A DNA stretch of 5,276 bases from Nitrospinota bacterium (GCA_015231995.1 JADGAO010000216.1:1-5276), one strand, 5' to 3'; positions 1-5,165 are shown, counted from the stretch's first letter. Numbers and translations are program-made. Notes: generated from the sequence alone by a model not told the origin.

Positions 1-44
1 CCCCCCCTCTCTCCAACTAAAGTTGGCGGGAAGAGAGGGTGGGG
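1..44 (-). terminator. Long stem-loop just beyond the chemoreceptor stop, possible terminator
   Basis: A bipartite hairpin lies 25 bp past the receptor stop codon. The lower stem pairs 1-4 (CCCC) with 41-44 and 5-12 (CCCTCTCT) with 32-39, with T40 bulged. The upper stem pairs CCAAC (13-17) with GTTGG (22-26) around a TAAA loop, and 27-31 is an asymmetric bulge. Position and strength suit a transcription terminator for the minus-strand gene. The window ends at the base of the stem, so the U-tract that would confirm an intrinsic terminator cannot be seen. It could instead be a bidirectional terminator or a dispersed repeat. Confidence 0.45.
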
Positions 45-69
45 AGCAGACTGCGTGCGACTAAAATCC

Positions 70-1959
70 TTATGCGTTTATATCGTGCCTCTGGCCGATG
101 GCCCTCAGATGCGTCCCTCGCGTGGGAGTGGATTTGTGAGATATCCCTGAGCCTTCTTCCGTTCCCTGCACCAGACCCAACAGTTTGCCGACAACCCCGT
201 TGAGGGCATCGGCCTGCGCGGAAAGCTCCTCGGATGCGGCGGCGGTCTCCTCCGCATTGGAGGCGTTCTGCTGTGTCACTTTGTCCATCTGCGTGATGGC
301 GACGCTCACCTGGCTTACGCCTTTGGCCTGCTCGTCGGATGCGGCGGCGATCTCGGCGACAAGGTCGGTGACTTTTTTGACGTTCGCCACGATGTCGTCA
401 AGAGTCTTCGCGGCCCTGTTGGCGATCTCCCCGCCGGAACCGGCCTTTTTTACCGCATCCTCGATGAGGGTGGCGGTGTCTTTGGCGGCTCCTCCCGCCC
501 TCTGGGCGAGGTTGCGCACTTCCTCGGCCACCACGGCAAACCCTTTGCCATGTTCGCCGGCGCGGGCCGCCTCGACCGCCGCATTTAGCGCAAGCAGGTT
601 CGTCTGGAACGCGATCTCCTCGATCACTTTTATTATCTTGCTTATCTCTTGCGAGGATTTATTGATATCCCCCATCGCCCTTATCATCTCGCCCATGGCC
701 GCCGAGCCTTTTTCCGCATCCTGCCGGGTGTCCCTGGCAAGAGAGTTGGCGTGGTTGGCGTTGTCGGCGTTCTGTTTGCTCATGGACGTTATTTCCTCGA
801 GCGCGGCAGAGGTCTCCTCCAGTGAGCTTGCCTGTTCCGTAGAACCCTCCGCCAGCGACTGGCTGGCCGACGATATCTGCCCGGACGCGTCCGTAACCTG
901 ACGGCTTCCCTCGCTAAGCTCTTCGACAATGCCCATTATGGGGCGCGATATGGAGTTGGCCAGCCAAAAGCCCAGCCCAAGGGCGACAATCACGGCGAGT
1001 ACGACCGAGATAACCATTGTCACTTGCGTGAACTTCGCGCCGCTTACCGCGTCGGAGTAGGACTCGTTGGCGAGGTTGACGTTGAGTTTGACCAGGTCTT
1101 CAAGGTACTTGTTTGATTTGCGGAAGTTTTCCGCCACCGGGCCTAACACCTGAGCCTGGTTTTCCATCATCAGTTTGTCGGCCTCGCCGGCGACGTCGTG
1201 GATCTCGTCAAGATGTTTTTTTACGTTATCAACTTCCTTGTTAATCTCGGCCAGAAACGTAATGGCCTCCGCTCCTCTGCCCTGCGCCACAAAATCTTTG
1301 ACCTGTTTTCCCATCTCGTGCAGATGCTTGTGCGGTTCTTCTATCGCCTTCAACGCCGTTTGCAGTTTCGGGTTGTTTGTCTTGTACGAGTAGTACCACT
1401 TGCCGAAATTGCACTGCGTATGGTCGAGCTGGCCCTTAAACTCGGACTTGCGCGCCACGGCTTCCGAAAGCTGTTTCACCCAGTCCAGGTGCTCCGCAAG
1501 CCTGGCCTTGATGTTCCACTTAAGGTCCATGGCGTCTTCAATCTGGAAGGAGTCGAACTTTTTCGAAGTCTCGACAGCCTTGTCCAGCTCGTTGCGCCAT
1601 GTCTGCCATAGGGGGACGAAATCGTTCCACAACTTGGCTTCCTCTGTGGTTTGCGGAAGGGGCTCGTATATCTTTCTTCCCTTGTCCGCCGTGGCCAGAT
1701 AGCCTTTAAGCCGTTCATATTGGGCGTTGCGCTGTTCTATGGAAAGCTCGCTTATCGTAAGGGTGCGCATGGCCATGCCAGCCGCGCTTTGCCCTTCGGC
1801 CATCAGCAACAGCCCCTGGACGGACGGTAGGCGCACTCCGCCTACTTCCTCAAGGCTTGCGCTTGTCCTCCACGTCCCGAACAACCCCAGCAGGCCGGTT
1901 ATGGCGGTTATCACCGCCACTGCCGCAAAACCGGCGATTAACTTGGTGGAAAGTTTCAT
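70..1959 (-). CDS. Methyl-accepting chemotaxis protein with periplasmic four-helix/CZB sensor
   Basis: This 629-residue transmembrane chemoreceptor is expected to signal through CheW/CheA to the flagellar motor. TM1 is about residues 8-29 and TM2 about 312-334, leaving some 280 residues in the periplasm. The first part of that region (about 30-150) is helical, like four-helix-bundle sensors. About 153-256 matches a chemoreceptor zinc-binding (CZB) domain: H157 in HxxW, H180-x-x-C183 followed by FGKWY, then H210 and H214. This is the 3His/1Cys pattern of the family, and C183 is the only cysteine in the protein. After TM2 there is only the start of a HAMP (SRP at 338-340) before the methylation helices (about 374-440). 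The kinase-contact hairpin tip is unmistakable (EEIAFQTNLLALNAAVEAAR, 447-466). From SLEET (about 379) through the tip to VTQQN (561-565) it aligns without gaps to my recollection of E. coli Tsr, indicating the 36-heptad class. The C-terminus (HDINA) lacks an NWETF-type CheR/CheB tether. The ATG at 1959 has GAAAGGG at 1968-1974, eight bases upstream, and gives TM1 the usual N-terminal position. The identity as a chemoreceptor is very secure; the ligand is unknown, with zinc or a zinc-dependent redox/oxidant signal inferred from CZB. Confidence 0.97.
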   Translation of the reverse strand: MKLSTKLIAGFAAVAVITAITGLLGLFGTWRTSASLEEVGGVRLPSVQGLLLMAEGQSAAGMAMRTLTISELSIEQRNAQYERLKGYLATADKGRKIYEPLPQTTEEAKLWNDFVPLWQTWRNELDKAVETSKKFDSFQIEDAMDLKWNIKARLAEHLDWVKQLSEAVARKSEFKGQLDHTQCNFGKWYYSYKTNNPKLQTALKAIEEPHKHLHEMGKQVKDFVAQGRGAEAITFLAEINKEVDNVKKHLDEIHDVAGEADKLMMENQAQVLGPVAENFRKSNKYLEDLVKLNVNLANESYSDAVSGAKFTQVTMVISVVLAVIVALGLGFWLANSISRPIMGIVEELSEGSRQVTDASGQISSASQSLAEGSTEQASSLEETSAALEEITSMSKQNADNANHANSLARDTRQDAEKGSAAMGEMIRAMGDINKSSQEISKIIKVIEEIAFQTNLLALNAAVEAARAGEHGKGFAVVAEEVRNLAQRAGGAAKDTATLIEDAVKKAGSGGEIANRAAKTLDDIVANVKKVTDLVAEIAAASDEQAKGVSQVSVAITQMDKVTQQNASNAEETAAASEELSAQADALNGVVGKLLGLVQGTEEGSGISHKSTPTRGTHLRAIGQRHDINA

Positions 1960-2010
1960 GTCTGTCGCCCTTTCGATGATCGGATAGAGTATGCGCTGTC
2001 CCTTGATTCA

Positions 2011-2032
2011 GCATGGTGGGTGAACACCATGC
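2011..2032 (-). promoter_or_regulatory. 8-bp hairpin in the chemoreceptor leader
   Basis: GCATGGTG (2011-2018) and CACCATGC (2025-2032) form a perfect stem around a 6-base loop. The site is 51 bp before the receptor ATG, inside the transcript predicted from the promoter at 2073-2101. It could be a leader structure affecting translation or stability, or a dyad operator. On the plus strand it is followed by CCCCTTTT, which resembles a weak terminator for read-through from the left. The minus-strand sequence contains GGTGTTCACC, similar to the GGTGTTC...CACC core of the palindromes near amt. Confidence 0.4.
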
Positions 2033-2072
2033 CCCCTTTTCAAGGAGTCCTATTACCCGCAATTTGCACCTA

Positions 2073-2101
2073 ATTGTATGCGAATGTTGAGCCGTTTTGA
2101 A
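2073..2101 (-). promoter_or_regulatory. Candidate sigma-70-type promoter for the chemoreceptor
   Basis: Read on the minus strand, a -35-like TTCAAA (2096-2101) is separated by exactly 17 bp from a -10-like TACAAT (2073-2078). These match the consensus at 4/6 and 5/6 positions. Transcription would begin near 2066 and give a leader of about 106 nt. No flagellar sigma-28 motif or -24/-12 element was seen in this gap. The call rests on motif and spacing only. Confidence 0.45.
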
Positions 2102-2112
2102 TAAATATTTTG

Positions 2113-2817
2113 CTAAACATATTTTTCAATACAAAGCGTCCCATCTCGTAACGCAGTGGAGACAAAAACCCCTGTATAACCGGCGTCTTGCAACCAGGCC
2201 ATGTCCCGATCCGAACTTACGCCGCCGCCATAAAACCATTCTTCCCCTTTGGCGGTATTAATCAAAAAGCGCGAGTCGAATTTTTTTTCGCCGACGGCGT
2301 CAAGCCTCAAAAGAATGAACCGTCTGCAACCCTTGTCGCGCCCGCGTGAAAGCGCTCTTTGCGTGGTGAGGTCGTCTATTGCAGAAACAAGGCTCGTCCC
2401 TTTCATGTCCAGGGATATGTATGCGTCAGACAAATCGCCCTCATCGTCCCATCCGGCAAACGACTCTGTCGAGAATACCGGCGCAAACCTCTCCATCCCA
2501 GGCGCGTCGCGGATATGCGCGTACCCGCCGTCTACGATAAAATCGCAGGATGTGCGTTTGACAAGGGACGTGATCACAGCCTCGTTTCCGCCTTTGCCCA
2601 TGATGGCGTCAAGGTCGGCCACATAGAATGTCGTCAACCCGAAAAGCGACGAGAACCTCTCCACAAAATGAAAAGGATCGGGAGACGCAAGGTAAGCGGA
2701 TGTCACGGGCGCGTATTCATCACGCCTGCCGCCTCTGCCGGCTACAACGGCTCCGCCCATAATATCCATCACGGGAATGACGCGGACGGATTGGGCGGAC
2801 GGAGGATGAAGATTCAT
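2113..2817 (-). CDS. HisA/HisF-related TIM-barrel protein, not the histidine enzyme
   Basis: This 234-residue (beta/alpha)8 barrel belongs to the HisA/HisF superfamily, close to the usual HisA length of about 240. HisA itself isomerises ProFAR in histidine synthesis. Family hallmarks seen here: strand 1 VIPVMDIMGG with D18, strand 3 ADLDAI (67-72), strand 4 FIVDGGYA (93-100), strand 5 YISLDMKG with the second acid D137, and the phosphate-binding loops YGGGVSS (196-202) and VFVSTALRDG (217-226). D18 and D137 fall where HisA has its general acid/base aspartates. Unlike typical HisA, the first loop reads GRGGRRDEYAPV (27-38). That (G)GxRxxYxP signature is characteristic of the stand-alone 'hisA/hisF family' proteins of methanogens and some methylotrophs, and the substrate of that group is not known to me. 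No other his gene lies in the window. The ATG at 2817 is the first start after an in-frame stop at 2917-2919. No clear Shine-Dalgarno precedes it, and the leader is structured. Superfamily assignment is strong; assignment to the non-histidine branch is moderate. A diverged HisA remains the main alternative. Confidence 0.88.
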   Translation of the reverse strand: MNLHPPSAQSVRVIPVMDIMGGAVVAGRGGRRDEYAPVTSAYLASPDPFHFVERFSSLFGLTTFYVADLDAIMGKGGNEAVITSLVKRTSCDFIVDGGYAHIRDAPGMERFAPVFSTESFAGWDDEGDLSDAYISLDMKGTSLVSAIDDLTTQRALSRGRDKGCRRFILLRLDAVGEKKFDSRFLINTAKGEEWFYGGGVSSDRDMAWLQDAGYTGVFVSTALRDGTLCIEKYV

Positions 2818-2866
2818 CGTTCGGTTTTGGCGGTAAAAAGGAAAGTGTTTGCTGATGACTTTTGCG

Positions 2867-2940
2867 GCTGTCCGGGGTGTTCTCCAGAGCGGGATGCTGA
2901 TACGGTTCCGGCGGGGCTACGAACACCCCGCCGAGCGTCA
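2867..2940 (-). repeat. Composite leader repeat, copy A (upstream of the HisA-like gene)
   Basis: Two sequence blocks here recur before amt in the same order and orientation. The block at 2910-2940 aligns to 5082-5113 with about 26 of 32 positions identical and ends in the shared GCCGAGCGTCA. It folds as a perfect 7-bp hairpin, GGCGGGG (2910-2916) with CCCCGCC (2926-2932). The block starting at 2867 (GCTGTCCGGGGTGTTCT) matches the first arm of the amt palindrome at 16 of 17 bases, but its second arm has decayed. CGGGGTGTTC (2873-2882) is also perfectly complementary to GAACACCCCG (2921-2930), so the two blocks can pair with each other instead of folding locally. It is either a dispersed palindromic element or a shared leader RNA. 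The similarity is seen directly; the function is not known. Confidence 0.6.
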
Positions 2941-2993
2941 TTTATATGCGTATACAATAGCCTCCTTGTTGGTAAAATAAAACAACGCAAGCC

Positions 2994-3497
2994 CTACAAT
3001 TGTTTTTCAAGGCTTTGCGTAACCGGCGAATATTCCTCCGATGGCCCGCCGCCGACTCCGCGCGCAATGTTGAGGGCGTCAGTGGCGGTCTTGTTGAACG
3101 GGTCCAGATTCAACGCTGTTTTGAAAGACTCCTCCGCTGTCTCTTTGGAGCCGTTTTGCATAAGCAGAATCCCTCTTAACGTATAAAGCCGCACCTTCAG
3201 TTCGTGGTTGTTTTCGCTCTTTATGGCGGTTTCTACGGTTTTGAGAAGCTCCTCGCCAGCCCTCTGGCCGTAAGCGGCCTGTGTTTCGTGGAAAAGCCGT
3301 TCGAATGCAAGCTCCTCCCCGCTCAGGTATCTGAGCAAAAGCCTCTCCGCATGGGTGGAATAGTATGCCTTCTGGGAGATGGACTGGCTTATCAGGGGGT
3401 CTGTGTCAAGCGATGGGTTTAGCGCTGTAACCGCTATCGCAGAACAGCAGGCGACAATAGTGACAACTGCCGATATAGGGATCTGAATGAATTCCAT
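2994..3497 (-). CDS. Small membrane-anchored TPR-repeat protein of unknown function
   Basis: I do not recognise a named family for this 167-residue protein. One hydrophobic segment (about residues 7-25) precedes a soluble, probably periplasmic, helical region. It is either a signal anchor or a signal peptide. IVAC at 14-17 fits a lipobox, but the N-terminus has no Lys/Arg and carries E2, which is atypical. Residues 100-133 (RLYTLRGILLMQNG, then AEESFKTALNLDP) form a convincing tetratricopeptide repeat. A less regular helix pair at about 47-93 may be a degenerate second repeat. TPRs bind partner proteins; no catalytic motif is visible. An in-frame TAA lies two codons upstream of the ATG at 3497, so no longer N-terminus is possible. 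GAGG at 3509-3512 is a usable, slightly distant ribosome site. It has its own -24/-12 element and follows amt by 282 bp, so co-expression under nitrogen limitation is inferred. The gene call is solid and the function is unknown. Confidence 0.85.
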   Translation of the reverse strand: MEFIQIPISAVVTIVACCSAIAVTALNPSLDTDPLISQSISQKAYYSTHAERLLLRYLSGEELAFERLFHETQAAYGQRAGEELLKTVETAIKSENNHELKVRLYTLRGILLMQNGSKETAEESFKTALNLDPFNKTATDALNIARGVGGGPSEEYSPVTQSLEKQL

Positions 3498-3508
3498 GGC
3501 TTTTTAAA

Positions 3509-3512
3509 CCTC
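3509..3512 (-). promoter_or_regulatory. Ribosome binding site of the TPR gene
   Basis: GAGG on the minus strand ends 11 bases before the ATG at 3497. The spacing is at the long end of the usual range. It falls within the ~26-nt leader predicted from the sigma-54 promoter at 3534-3549, which supports both calls. Confidence 0.5.
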
Positions 3513-3533
3513 AATGACATGCTTATTTGGAAG

Positions 3534-3549
3534 AGCAAGCAACATGCCA
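3534..3549 (-). promoter_or_regulatory. Sigma-54 (-24/-12) promoter of the TPR gene
   Basis: Read on the minus strand the site is TGGCATGTTGCTTGCT, against the consensus TGGCACG-N4-TTGCW. It matches 11 of 12 specified positions, with the invariant GG and GC at the correct spacing. Transcription would start near 3523, about 26 nt before the ATG, which leaves room for the GAGG site. Sigma-54 promoters need an enhancer-binding activator bound upstream. Dyads at 3560-3592 and 3634-3646 are the visible candidates. Confidence 0.7.
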
Positions 3550-3559
3550 ATTGTTGTTT

Positions 3560-3592
3560 ATTGTATAGCTAGTATTTTCATGTAGATACAAT
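3560..3592. promoter_or_regulatory. Inverted repeat upstream of the TPR-gene promoter
   Basis: ATTGTAT (3560-3566) and ATACAAT (3586-3592) form a perfect 7-bp inverted repeat with a 19-base centre, beginning 11 bp upstream of the -24 box. The AT-rich DNA between a sigma-54 promoter and its enhancer often binds IHF or a regulator, so a protein site is possible. The minus-strand TACAAT could also act as a -10 element, but no good -35 stands at 17 bp. Confidence 0.3.
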
Positions 3593-3704
3593 GGTTAACT
3601 TGAGAGCTGACATTAGACATTGAGGGGAATCCATCACTTTTCGTGAGAATAGCCTCTTTTTTTGAGGGATTTTTGTGTAACTGGCGTTTGGGTTTCCCTG
3701 CATT

Positions 3705-3736
3705 GCTGTTCGAGATGTTCTTTCACCTCGGACAGC
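3705..3736. repeat. Palindromic repeat, copy C (downstream of amt)
   Basis: A 13-position stem joins GCTGTTCGAGATG (3705-3717) to CACCTCGGACAGC (3724-3736) over a TTCTTT loop; 11 positions are Watson-Crick pairs. It is closely related to the palindrome at 5025-5049 and sits 44 bp beyond the amt stop. It could serve as an RNA 3' end or stabiliser for the amt transcript, but no U-tract follows on the minus strand, so it is not a standard intrinsic terminator. Confidence 0.6.
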
Positions 3737-3779
3737 GTTTGCCGCTTTTGTTTTACACCATTTGGCGACAGCCCTTCAA

Positions 3780-4994
3780 CTATCTTATGCTCTCTTCCGG
3801 GTAGGCGCCGATGTGGTGGATCGCCATATCCGAACCCATCGCTTCTTCTTCCCGGTCAAGTCTCATTCCCCACAAGCGGTCAATGGCGAAATATACGCCG
3901 AACCCGGCGGCGAAGGCCAGCGTCAAACCCGCAAGAGTCCCAACCAACTGCGCGATGAAAGAGACCCCTCCCATCCCGCCAAGAAACTTCTGGCCGAACA
4001 CGCCGCAAGCCAATCCTCCCCATACTCCGCATAACCCGTGCAAAGGCCATACGCCCAGAACGTCGTCTATTTTCATCCGTTCCTGCTCCCACATGAACGC
4101 TTTGATAAAGATGAATCCGGCAAAGCCCCCCACAATGAACGCCCCGATCGGATGGAATTTGTCCGACCCGGCGCATACCGCTACAAGCCCCGCCAGCGCT
4201 CCGTTATGGACGAAACCCGGATCGCGTTTAGACACGACGAGCGACACCACGATTCCCCCAACCATCGCCATCAGCGAATTGACCGCCACAAGTCCGGTTA
4301 TCGCGGTTATTTCCTGCGCGCTCATCACGTTGAACCCGAACCACCCCACGCACAACATCCAGCTACCCAACGCAAGCATAGGTATGTTGCTTACCGGAAG
4401 GGGATGCGACCTGCCGTTGATCCAGCGCCCGGTTCTCGGCCCAAGCCTGAGAATCCCGGCAAGGGCAAGCCACCCGCCCATGGCGTGCACTACTACAGAC
4501 CCTGCGTAATCGTGGAATGGGACGCCGGCAAGACCCGCCAGCCACGAATCGTTCTGGCCGAAGACTGGAAAGCGGCCCCATACCATTCCCTCGAAAAGAG
4601 GATAGATGGTCCCCACGAAAATCGCCCCTGCCAGGGCCTGTGGCCAGAATTTGGAGCGTTCCGCAATACCGCCGGAGATAATGGCCGGGACGGCGGCGGC
4701 GAAGGTTAACAGGAAGAAAAACCGGACAAGGCTGAAACCGCTGTTGTCGCCAACGAGAGTTTCCGCCGAGACGAAGAAGGTTATCCCATAAGCGAGCGGA
4801 AAACCGATAATGAAATAGACGATAGTCGAGAAACCGAAATCCGAAAGTATTTTCACCAGCGCGTTAATCTGGTTTTTTTTGCGCACGGTGCCCACTTCCA
4901 GAAAGGCGAACCCCCCATGCATGGCGAACACCATGACAGCCCCGATCATAAGGAACAAAACATCAGAGCTTTTTTTAAGCGCCGTAATATCCAT
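3780..4994 (-). CDS. amt: Ammonium transporter, Amt/MEP/Rh family
   Basis: This 404-residue inner-membrane channel for ammonium uptake has about 11 hydrophobic helices. All the key pore positions of E. coli AmtB have counterparts (numbering from the ATG at 4994). Phe-gate residues: F98 in LTFAAA and F221 in WFGFNVMSA. Recruitment-site residues: W139 in MVWG and S225. The structural aspartate is D162 in HDYAGS, and the twin histidines are H170 in VVVHAMGG and H319 in LHGLCG. The D162-H170 and F221-S225 spacings equal those of AmtB. The start MHGGFAFLEVGTVRKKNQ is typical of Amt proteins lacking a cleaved signal peptide. The cytoplasmic tail (about 378-404) keeps the EEEAMGSDMAIHHIGAY motif used for inter-subunit coupling and PII (GlnK) control. 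No glnK lies in the window. The frame can extend to a TTG at 5060, but those 22 residues are polar and are encoded by a palindromic repeat, and AAGGA there nearly abuts the TTG. The ATG at 4994, with GGGG at 5004-5007, is preferred. A sigma-54 promoter and a structured leader precede the gene. A-tracts of 7 and 8 lie in the first 40 codons. Confidence 0.96.
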   Translation of the reverse strand: MDITALKKSSDVLFLMIGAVMVFAMHGGFAFLEVGTVRKKNQINALVKILSDFGFSTIVYFIIGFPLAYGITFFVSAETLVGDNSGFSLVRFFFLLTFAAAVPAIISGGIAERSKFWPQALAGAIFVGTIYPLFEGMVWGRFPVFGQNDSWLAGLAGVPFHDYAGSVVVHAMGGWLALAGILRLGPRTGRWINGRSHPLPVSNIPMLALGSWMLCVGWFGFNVMSAQEITAITGLVAVNSLMAMVGGIVVSLVVSKRDPGFVHNGALAGLVAVCAGSDKFHPIGAFIVGGFAGFIFIKAFMWEQERMKIDDVLGVWPLHGLCGVWGGLACGVFGQKFLGGMGGVSFIAQLVGTLAGLTLAFAAGFGVYFAIDRLWGMRLDREEEAMGSDMAIHHIGAYPEESIR

Positions 4995-5021
4995 TATAGA
5001 AAGCCCCAATCTGTTTTTGTC

Positions 5022-5113
5022 GCTGTCCGAGGTGTTCTTCACCTCGGACTTCTGATGCAATTCCTTTAATTATCAAAGACGGGCGGGGTGAAGAAAACCC
5101 GCGCCGAGCGTCA
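5022..5113 (-). repeat. Composite leader repeat, copy B (amt 5' leader)
   Basis: Two hairpins lie within the inferred amt leader. The promoter-proximal one pairs GGCG (5082-5085) with CGCC (5102-5105) and GGGT (5086-5089) with ACCC (5097-5100), with one bulged base and a 7-base loop. The ATG-proximal one (5025-5049) is a perfect 10-bp stem, GTCCGAGGTG with CACCTCGGAC, over TTCTT, ending 30 bp before the start codon. Segments 5031-5043 and 5087-5099 are complementary at 12 of 13 positions, so the two hairpins can pair with each other as an alternative. The GAGCGTCA tail (5106-5113) can also pair with TGACG..CTC just to its right. The arrangement recurs upstream of the HisA-like gene. Confidence 0.6.
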
Positions 5114-5149
5114 ACTGACGCGCTCGCAAACATTGATGGAGAACTTGGG

Positions 5150-5165
5150 AGCAATAGCCACGCCA
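5150..5165 (-). promoter_or_regulatory. Sigma-54 (-24/-12) promoter of amt
   Basis: Read on the minus strand the site is TGGCGTGGCTATTGCT. The TGGC and TTGCT elements are separated by exactly 7 bases, and 10 of 12 consensus positions match. Transcription would start near 5139 and give a leader of about 145 nt to the ATG at 4994. Sigma-54 control fits known regulation of amt genes by NtrC under nitrogen limitation. No clear NtrC-type TGCACC/GGTGCA dyad is visible; CTGGA-N5-TCCAG at 5241-5255, roughly 100-115 bp upstream of the start, is the only obvious dyad. Confidence 0.65.

Noticed and set aside
185..901. 238-codon plus-strand open frame opposite the chemoreceptor signalling domain
   Set aside because: It is the antisense reflection of a highly conserved Ala/Glu-rich coiled coil; its Ala/Ser-rich composition is the expected artefact.
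2895..2910. Possible -24/-12 element before the HisA-like gene (GG-N10-GC spacing)
   Set aside because: Only about 7 of 12 consensus positions match, and the TT before the -12 GC is absent.
2720..2941. Small minus-strand frame (73 codons) covering copy A of the composite repeat and the start of the HisA-like gene
   Set aside because: It overlaps the real gene out of frame and is largely made of the palindromic repeat; a comparable frame over copy B (4975-5166) shares only the repeat-encoded DARRG segment.
2359..3186. 275-codon plus-strand open frame spanning the HisA-like gene, its leader and the TPR gene
   Set aside because: It is antisense to two well-supported genes, its product is basic and cysteine-rich without recognisable domains, and it crosses a structured intergenic region.
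3622..3663. GAGG...CCTC followed by seven T on the plus strand, resembling an intrinsic terminator
   Set aside because: The stem is only 4 bp with a long, poorly paired interior, and no plus-strand gene exists for it to terminate.
3811..4709. Long plus-strand open frames opposite amt
   Set aside because: They are antisense to a transporter with every pore residue intact, and rich in Pro/Thr/Arg as expected from mirrored membrane codons.
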